Origin: Chloroflexota bacterium
Lineage (GTDB): Bacteria; Chloroflexota; Limnocylindria; P2-11E
Length of the DNA stretch: 6,102 nt
NCBI GenBank assembly: GCA_025350745.1
Contig: JANXXG010000187.1
Location: 1 to 6,102 of the forward strand
Direction: 5' to 3'
The notes beneath the pieces are model-generated. The model saw only the letters and a program-made list of their open reading frames with translations. It did no database searches and was not told the origin of the DNA. Below are positions 1 through 4,682 of the stretch, one piece after another. Numbering within the stretch: position 1 is the first letter of the stretch; each line of letters starts with the position of its first letter. The position numbers were made by a program, and so were the translations under genes.

Positions 1-1133
1 GCGCGCGCCAGCGGCAGCCGCTTGAACGCGACATCGAGGGCGATGGCAAGGTTCAACGCGAGGAACGGGACCGCGAGCACGACATAGAAGCTGAATGTGA
101 CGCCGCCTCGCGCGAGGTAGAGGCACGGGAGGGCCCCGGCCTCCGCGACGAGAAGGAGCAGCCGCGTCCGGGCGCCACGCGCGGCGTTGATCACGATCGC
201 AGCGACCCCAAGGACCAGGAGGGTCACGTCCCGCCAAAGCCAATCGCTCCGCAGGTAATAGAAGAACTTGTTCGTCAGCGAGAGCGGTCCGCCGCCAGGA
301 CGACCGAGCTGCCAAAAGAGCGTGCTGAGGAGCGACGGCCGCGCGGCGAGGTCACTTGGCTCGATGTACGGCAGGTACGGGTCGACCACCGGCCAGAGCT
401 CACCGCGGCTCAGCGCGTACATCGGATACGGGAGCGCCGCGATGACGACTGCGGCGGACCACATCACCGTGCCGCGCCAGCCGCCGCGCTGCCACGCGAT
501 GGCCACGAGGACCGGCGCCAGCACGACTGCGAATTCCTTGGACAGGAGCGCCACACCGAACGCAAGGCCGCTCAGCCCGAGCCAGGCGCGCGATCGCGCC
601 TCGAGCGCCAGGACGATGCTCGCGAGCAGCCAGAACACCATGATGTTGTCCAGCAACACGAGACGCTGGTAGAAGATCGCGAGCGGCGAAAGGCTGAAGA
701 TGGCCGCGGCGACCACCGCCGCCGGCTGCGATCCCCCGAGTCGCCGGGTCAGCCGGTAAAGGAGCAGCGTGCTCGCGACGTGGAAGAGGAGCATGAGGAC
801 CCGGCCGCCGTCGATCGGCGTGCCGAACGTCGACGGACCGCCGGTGACCGCGTAGAAGATCGCGAGCTGGATCCACCCACCTGGCGCGTGGTCATAGGTG
901 TAGACGCCGGGCGCGAGGGCGCCGGTCCGCAGCCAGGTGATCGCCTGGCTCGCGTAGATGCCCTCATCGTCCGCAAGTGTGAACGCCGGATAGCCGAACA
1001 TGTTGACTGCGTGCGGGATCGTCGCGAGCAGCCCGAGCACGAGCAGCCACACGACCGCCCGCGGGATGGCGACGCGCCGAACGCCCACCGACGGGAACAA
1101 CGCAACGCCAGGCCGGGCACGCGGCAGCAGCAT
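1..1133 (-). CDS. Membrane glycosyltransferase, GT39/PMT_2-like, C-terminus outside the window
   Basis: I translated this frame by hand from the ATG at 1133. It stays open for 377 codons to the left edge, so the C-terminus is missing. The product is strongly hydrophobic, with a likely first membrane segment at about 24-40 (PRAVVWLLVLGLLATI) and further ones near 111-127, 137-154, 160-176, 184-213, 221-238, 302-318, 324-341 and 347-367. The first outer loop carries D55-D-E-G-I-Y, the acidic motif that GT39/ArnT-like enzymes use with a polyprenyl-phosphate sugar donor. YDHAPGGW (80-87), YQRLVLLDN (155-163) and LLSKEFA (197-203) also fit the PMT_2 pattern. Such enzymes move a sugar from a lipid-linked donor onto a protein, lipid or glycan outside the membrane. 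Acceptor and sugar cannot be told from sequence. No in-frame start exists upstream because of the TGA at 1145-1143, and no good ribosome binding site is seen. Its link to mnmA is probably positional only. Confidence 0.85.
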   Translation of the reverse strand, partial: MLLPRARPGVALFPSVGVRRVAIPRAVVWLLVLGLLATIPHAVNMFGYPAFTLADDEGIYASQAITWLRTGALAPGVYTYDHAPGGWIQLAIFYAVTGGPSTFGTPIDGGRVLMLLFHVASTLLLYRLTRRLGGSQPAAVVAAAIFSLSPLAIFYQRLVLLDNIMVFWLLASIVLALEARSRAWLGLSGLAFGVALLSKEFAVVLAPVLVAIAWQRGGWRGTVMWSAAVVIAALPYPMYALSRGELWPVVDPYLPYIEPSDLAARPSLLSTLFWQLGRPGGGPLSLTNKFFYYLRSDWLWRDVTLLVLGVAAIVINAARGARTRLLLLVAEAGALPCLYLARGGVTFSFYVVLAVPFLALNLAIALDVAFKRLPLAR

Positions 1134-1168
1134 GACCGGGGCTCATGCAAGGACAAGGCCGAGAGTGG
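1134..1168 (-). other. 35-base spacer between mnmA and glycosyltransferase
   Basis: This is the longest gap in the window. I see no hairpin followed by a T run, so no intrinsic terminator, and no clear -35/-10 pair or ribosome binding site. A TGA at 1145-1143 lies in the frame of the downstream gene and bars any start further upstream. Transcription may simply continue from mnmA. Confidence 0.5.
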
Positions 1169-2248
1169 CTAGGCCGCCAGCGGGTGGTCGACCACGCCTC
1201 CGCCGATGACCTCGTCCCCGCGGTAGAGGACGGCAGCCTGCCCGGGCGCGACGAGCGCGGCCTCGGTCAGCTCAAGGACGGCGGTCCCGTCGGTCGACAC
1301 GCGGACCCGGGACGCGAGTGGCGTGCCCCGATACCGCAGGACCGCGTCGGCGGCGAAGACGGCGGCCGGCGGCTCGTCGGCGGTGAATCGGACCTCCCGG
1401 AGCGCGTAGGTCGTGGTCGCGATCTCGGCCTTCGTGCCGACGATCGCCGCCCCCCGGTCGAGCTCCAGCCGCAGGACGTAGAGCCGCTCACCGGTCGCGA
1501 TGCCAACGCCGCTCCGCTGACCAATGGTGAGTCCGCCGATGCCCGCGTGCGCGCCCACGACCGTGCCGTCGGCGCGCTCCACCGGGCCGGGCTGGAACGC
1601 CGCCGGCGCGCGCTCCCGAACAAGGTCCCGGTAGTCCCCGCTCACGAAGCAGATGTCCATGCTCTCGGCCTTCGCGGCATTGGGTAGTCCGTACCGGGCC
1701 GCGAGCGCGCGGGTCTCGCCCTTGTCCTCGAGCTCGCCGATCGGCAGCTCAAGACGGGCCAGGTCGGCCTGGCCCAGCATGTACAGGGCGTAGGACTGAT
1801 CTTTCATCGGATCGCGGGCCCGAAGCAGCCGGTACCGGCCGGCGTCGTGCGCCACGCGCGCGTAGTGGCCGGTGGCGAGCCGCGATCCGCCGAACTTCCG
1901 GACGACATCGGAGAGCAGCGCCTCGAACTTCACGTAGCCGTTGCAGGCAACACACGGGTTCGGGGTCTCGCCGCTCGCGTACGCCCGGACGAAGCGGTCA
2001 ATGACCTCGCGCCCGAAGACCTCCGCGTAGTCGAGCGCGTAGAACGGGATCCCCAGGTGCGCGGCCGCGCGCCGCGCATCCTCCCCCGCCTCGTCGGTGC
2101 CACAGCAGCGCGGCGAGTCGCTCGAAGCGCCACCCGCGGTCAGGCGCATCCAGACGCCGACGACGTCTTCGCCGCGCTCGACCAGGAGCGCGGCGGCGAG
2201 GGCCGAATCGACACCGCCGCTCATCGCGACGAACACCCGCTCGCTCAC
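1169..2248 (-). CDS. mnmA: tRNA-specific 2-thiouridylase MnmA
   Basis: Cytoplasmic ATP-dependent enzyme that activates C2 of the wobble uridine (U34) in tRNA-Lys, -Glu and -Gln by adenylation and puts sulfur there (s2U34). From GTG at 2248 it is 359 residues, the usual family length. Motifs: the PP-loop SGGVDS (10-15), C99-V-A-C102-N (C102 matches the catalytic Cys of E. coli MnmA), ATGHYAR (125-131), KDQSYALYML (149-158), MDIC200FV with the second conserved Cys, TIGQRSGVG (241-249), and the C-terminal beta-barrel ending PGQAAVLY...GGGVV. C48-C49 follow the first domain, as in several non-proteobacterial MnmA proteins. The GTG is preferred because it puts the PP-loop at residue 10 and overlaps the scaffold stop; extending to 2311 would only add residues read out of the scaffold gene. 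The tight link to a desulfurase fits direct or scaffold-linked sulfur supply. No TusABCDE genes are seen here. Confidence 0.96.
   Translation of the reverse strand: MSERVFVAMSGGVDSALAAALLVERGEDVVGVWMRLTAGGASSDSPRCCGTDEAGEDARRAAAHLGIPFYALDYAEVFGREVIDRFVRAYASGETPNPCVACNGYVKFEALLSDVVRKFGGSRLATGHYARVAHDAGRYRLLRARDPMKDQSYALYMLGQADLARLELPIGELEDKGETRALAARYGLPNAAKAESMDICFVSGDYRDLVRERAPAAFQPGPVERADGTVVGAHAGIGGLTIGQRSGVGIATGERLYVLRLELDRGAAIVGTKAEIATTTYALREVRFTADEPPAAVFAADAVLRYRGTPLASRVRVSTDGTAVLELTEAALVAPGQAAVLYRGDEVIGGGVVDHPLAA
2245..2248 (-). other. GTGA stop/start overlap, scaffold to mnmA
   Basis: The minus strand reads GTGA: GTG starts mnmA and TGA ends the scaffold gene. It has the same arrangement as the aspS junction. 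The preceding bases (GCGCAGG) lie too close to the GTG to be a properly spaced ribosome binding site. Confidence 0.7.
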
Positions 2249-2631
2249 CCTGCGCGGACCCGTGCGTCCAACAACGCTCCGCGCAGCGCGCCGATCGCCA
2301 TGAGCGCGCACGGCTCCTTGCGCTCGGGGAGCCCGCCAAGGGCCCTGAGGATGTCGGCGGGCATGAGCTGCACTGCGGCGTCCGCCTCCAGGCCCGTGGC
2401 GAGCTCGGTGAGCACGGATGCGGACGCGATCGCGGCGGTGCAGCCGAACGTGCGGAACCGGACGTCCCGGAGCCGGCCGTCAGCGATCGTCAGCGTGATC
2501 ACCGTCCGGTCGCCGCACGACGGGTTCGTATCCGAGCCGATGCCGCTCGGGTCGGGGATGGTCCCCGCGTTCCGCGGCCGGGTCAGATGATCCAGAGCAG
2601 CGTCGCTGTACAGATCCGGCGCCTCGGTCAT
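2245..2631 (-). CDS. iscU: IscU/NifU-N-type iron-sulfur cluster scaffold
   Basis: A small cytoplasmic scaffold (128 residues, like E. coli IscU) on which a transient [2Fe-2S] or [4Fe-4S] cluster is built from desulfurase sulfur. The three conserved cysteines are present: C39 in NPSCGD (with the accompanying D41), C64 in FGCTAAIASAS and C108 in KEPCALMA. The HxxRPRNAG region near residue 15 (HLTRPRNAG) matches the family's N-terminal helix. The 44-residue spacing from the second to third Cys fits IscU/NifU-N (about 43) and not the Gram-positive SufU, which has an insertion there (about 62). Two differences stand out. The residue before the third Cys, normally the metal-binding His of the HCS motif, is Pro107. 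The LPPVK chaperone-recognition motif reads LPERK, like many NifU-type proteins. It sits between the desulfurase and mnmA with 4-base overlaps on both sides, so the three are probably made together. No NifU C-terminal domain is fused. Confidence 0.93.
   Translation of the reverse strand: MTEAPDLYSDAALDHLTRPRNAGTIPDPSGIGSDTNPSCGDRTVITLTIADGRLRDVRFRTFGCTAAIASASVLTELATGLEADAAVQLMPADILRALGGLPERKEPCALMAIGALRGALLDARVRAG
2628..2631 (-). other. ATGA start/stop overlap, desulfurase to scaffold
   Basis: The minus strand reads ATGA: ATG starts the Fe-S scaffold and TGA ends the desulfurase. The upstream bases show no Shine-Dalgarno-like sequence, so translation is probably coupled. This overlap also fixes the scaffold start. 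An in-frame start near 2820 would add 63 Arg/Pro-rich residues that are only the desulfurase gene read in another frame. Confidence 0.75.
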
Positions 2632-3794
2632 GCCGACACGGTCGCGCCGGATGCGGCGCGAAGGCGCGCGACGATCGGCGGAAGCGCAGCGAGCAAGGCG
2701 TCGATGTCGGCGCCGGTCGTGTCGCGCCCGAGCGTCAGCCGCAGCGATCCTTGGGCGAGGTCGCGGTCGAGGCCGAGCGCGAGCAGCACGTGCGACGGGT
2801 CGGTGTTCCCGCTCGTGCACGCTGAACCGCTCGAGACACTGAAGCCCTCGAGGTCGAGCGACACGACCAGCGCCTCGCCCTGCGTGCCGGAGAAGCAGAA
2901 CGACGCACTGTTCGGGAGCCGGTCGGTCGGGTGCCCGGTGAGCGTCGCATCAGGGATCCGCGACCGGATCTCGCGGATGAGGCGATCGCGGAGCTCCGCC
3001 TGCCGGGCCGATTCGACCGCCCGGCGCGAGGCCGCGATCCGCAGCGCCGCGCCGAGGCCGACGATGCCGGAAACGTTCTCCGTCCCGGTGCGCCGGCCCT
3101 TCTCCTGACCGCCGCCCGTCTGCACGGTCGACACGCGCGTGCCGCGCCTGATGAACAGCGCCCCGACACCTTTGGGACCGTAGAACTTGTGGGCGTTCAC
3201 GCTCAGCAGGTCGATCGGCATCGTGCGCACGTCGATCGCGAGCGCGCCGACGGTCTGCACCGCATCGCTGTGGAACGCGACGCCGCGCTCGCGGCAGATC
3301 GCCCCGATCTCCAAGACCGGCTGGAGCGTTCCGACCTCGTTGTTCCCGTGCATGACCGACACGATGGCGGTGCGCTCGTCGATCGACCGGGCGACCGCCT
3401 GCGCTGACACGCGCCCGTCGCGATCGACCGGCAGCACCGTGACGCGGGCCTGCCCGTGGGCCTCGAGGTCGAGCGCGGTGTCGAGGATCGCGTGATGCTC
3501 GATGGCGGTGGTGACGATGCCGTCGGCCTCGCCCTCGCGCGCCTTCAGGACGCCGCGGAGCGCGAGATTGTCGGCCTCGGTGCCCCCTGAGGTGAACACG
3601 ATCTCAGCGGGATCCGCCCCGATCGCCTGGGCGACCTCATCCCGAGCGCGGTCAACGAGGGCGCGCGCCTGCCGCCCTTCGGCGTAGATGCTCGACGGGT
3701 TCCCGCTGACCTCGCGAAGGACCTGCGCCATGAGGTCGGCGACCTCTGGGTCGACCGGCGTCGTGGCGGCATGGTCCAGATAGACACGCCGCAT
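2628..3794 (-). CDS. iscS: Cysteine desulfurase, NifS/IscS type (group I)
   Basis: A PLP-dependent cytoplasmic enzyme that converts L-cysteine to alanine and holds the released sulfur as a persulfide on its own cysteine. Its 388 residues match the family's usual 380-405. The N-terminus YLDHAATTPV is the start of the class V aminotransferase fold, which supports the ATG at 3794. Seen motifs: GGTEADN (70-76), E-H100-H for the His that stacks on PLP, S-D177-A-V-Q180, the PLP lysine K203 in NAHKFYGPKG, GGGQEKGRRTGTEN (227-240), the active-site loop SSGSACTSG with C326, and R352 in SLRLTLG. The short loop around C326 is that of group I rather than the SufS group. It begins 9 bases after the serine hydrolase stop, and its TGA overlaps the ATG of the Fe-S scaffold by 4 bases. 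With scaffold and mnmA following, it is the likely sulfur donor for both. I use the symbol iscS; nifS-like would be equally fair. Confidence 0.95.
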   Translation of the reverse strand: MRRVYLDHAATTPVDPEVADLMAQVLREVSGNPSSIYAEGRQARALVDRARDEVAQAIGADPAEIVFTSGGTEADNLALRGVLKAREGEADGIVTTAIEHHAILDTALDLEAHGQARVTVLPVDRDGRVSAQAVARSIDERTAIVSVMHGNNEVGTLQPVLEIGAICRERGVAFHSDAVQTVGALAIDVRTMPIDLLSVNAHKFYGPKGVGALFIRRGTRVSTVQTGGGQEKGRRTGTENVSGIVGLGAALRIAASRRAVESARQAELRDRLIREIRSRIPDATLTGHPTDRLPNSASFCFSGTQGEALVVSLDLEGFSVSSGSACTSGNTDPSHVLLALGLDRDLAQGSLRLTLGRDTTGADIDALLAALPPIVARLRAASGATVSA

Positions 3795-3803
3795 GAGGCA
3801 AGT

Positions 3804-4682
3804 CTATCCCGCGAACTCCTCGAAGATCGCGAGCGAGATGCGGGCGAGGGCCTCGTCGTCCTCGATGTTGTCGCGCGGCAGCTCGCGTGCGAAGAGCGCC
3901 ACGACGTACGGGCCGTTGGGCGCGTAGACGATGCCCACGTCGTTCCGCAGCCGGCGATATGAGCCGGTCTTGTGCGCGACCACCGTGCCCTTCGGAAGGA
4001 GCCCGGGGATCCGGGCCCCGGACTGGATGCGCTTCATCAGCTCCACGATGGCGCTGCACGCCTCCGCGTCCAGGATCGCGCGCGATTCGATGAGCTCGAG
4101 GAGCCGGCACATGTCCGCCGGCGTCGAGCGATCCGCCTGTTCGGGGATCATCGACCGGCCGCCGCTTCCTGACGAGAGCCGCAACAGCCGGCGCAGCTCG
4201 TCGTAGCCACCCGGCTTCGAGTGGTCCATGTCGACCAGCTCCATGAGCATCTCGCGGATGTCGAATGGTGCCCGGATGCTGGAGAGCCCGAGGCGGTCCA
4301 TCGTCTCCTCGATCCGGCGCTTGCCGACGCGGTCGAAGAGCAGATCGGTCGCGGTGTTGTCGCTGACCGACATCATCAGGATCGAGAGGTCCCGTAGTGT
4401 CGGATCCAGCCCGTCGTCGAGGTACTGCAGCACACCGGACCCCGCGACCTTCGTCTCGGCGCGATACGTGGCCCGTTCCGCGAGGTCGATCCGGCCGGCC
4501 ATGGCGTCCTCGTACAACGTCACCAGCAAAGGCAGCTTGATCACGGACGCCGTCGGGAAGAGCTCCCGTTCGCGATACCCGATGTGCCGGCCGGTCGCGA
4601 GCTGGGTCGCGGAGATCCCGACGATGCCGCCGGTCGCGTCAGCGAGGCGTTCGACCTCGGTCGCGACGGTCGCGATGCTCAC
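3804..4682 (-). CDS. Beta-lactamase class A-like serine hydrolase, no signal peptide
   Basis: A 292-residue protein of the penicillin-recognising serine hydrolase fold (beta-lactamase2 / COG2367 type). The three active-site motifs are present: S46-V-I-K49 (nucleophile and general base, within PTASVIKLPLL), S107-D-N109 and K238-T-G240. A family-typical segment RIPGLLPKGT precedes the KTG motif and TPADM lies at 187-191. The first-to-second motif spacing (61) matches class A enzymes. The second-to-third spacing is 131, against about 104 in TEM-type enzymes, so there is an extra stretch of about 27 residues. I see no R-x-x-E-x-x-L-N omega loop holding the deacylating Glu. The N-terminus (MSIATVATEVERLADATGG) has no hydrophobic signal peptide or lipobox, so the protein looks cytoplasmic as annotated. 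The start is GTG overlapping the aspS stop; no upstream alternative is possible without running into aspS, and the next Met falls after the catalytic Ser. The substrate is unknown: esterase, peptidase or amidase activity is as plausible as lactamase activity. Family confidence is high, function confidence low. Confidence 0.86.
   Translation of the reverse strand: MSIATVATEVERLADATGGIVGISATQLATGRHIGYRERELFPTASVIKLPLLVTLYEDAMAGRIDLAERATYRAETKVAGSGVLQYLDDGLDPTLRDLSILMMSVSDNTATDLLFDRVGKRRIEETMDRLGLSSIRAPFDIREMLMELVDMDHSKPGGYDELRRLLRLSSGSGGRSMIPEQADRSTPADMCRLLELIESRAILDAEACSAIVELMKRIQSGARIPGLLPKGTVVAHKTGSYRRLRNDVGIVYAPNGPYVVALFARELPRDNIEDDEALARISLAIFEEFAG
4679..4682 (-). other. GTGA stop/start overlap, aspS to serine hydrolase
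   Basis: On the minus strand these four bases read GTGA: GTG starts the serine hydrolase and TGA ends aspS. No Shine-Dalgarno-like purine run precedes the GTG. Translation of the second gene therefore probably depends on ribosomes finishing aspS. The overlap is seen directly; the coupling is inferred. Confidence 0.75.

Noticed and set aside
749..1156. Minus-strand open frames at 749-1156, 964-1146 and 400-876 as separate small genes
   Set aside because: They lie in the other two frames of the long open membrane glycosyltransferase frame. They are Arg/Ser-rich and lack motifs, while the third frame shows membrane segments and GT39-type motifs.
1134..1168. Possible intrinsic terminator or promoter between mnmA and the glycosyltransferase
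   Set aside because: There is only a weak repeat of CCTTG, no stable stem with a following T run, and no recognisable promoter boxes.
2249..2311. N-terminal extension of MnmA to a start at 2311
   Set aside because: It would place 21 non-conserved residues before the PP-loop and overlap the scaffold gene by over 60 bases. The GTG at 2248 fits the family length.
1847..2590. A 247-codon open frame on the plus strand, antisense to mnmA and the scaffold
   Set aside because: It is low-complexity, rich in Arg, Ala and Pro, has no recognisable motif, and lies opposite two genes with full family motifs. It is a typical high-GC antisense shadow.
2632..2820. N-terminal extension of the scaffold to an in-frame start near 2820
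   Set aside because: The added residues are Arg/Pro-rich and come from the desulfurase coding region in another frame. The ATG at 2631 gives the normal IscU length and an ATGA overlap.
3804..4682. Calling the serine hydrolase an antibiotic-resistance beta-lactamase
   Set aside because: It has no export signal and no recognisable omega-loop Glu, and it sits in a housekeeping operon. The fold is supported but not the resistance function.
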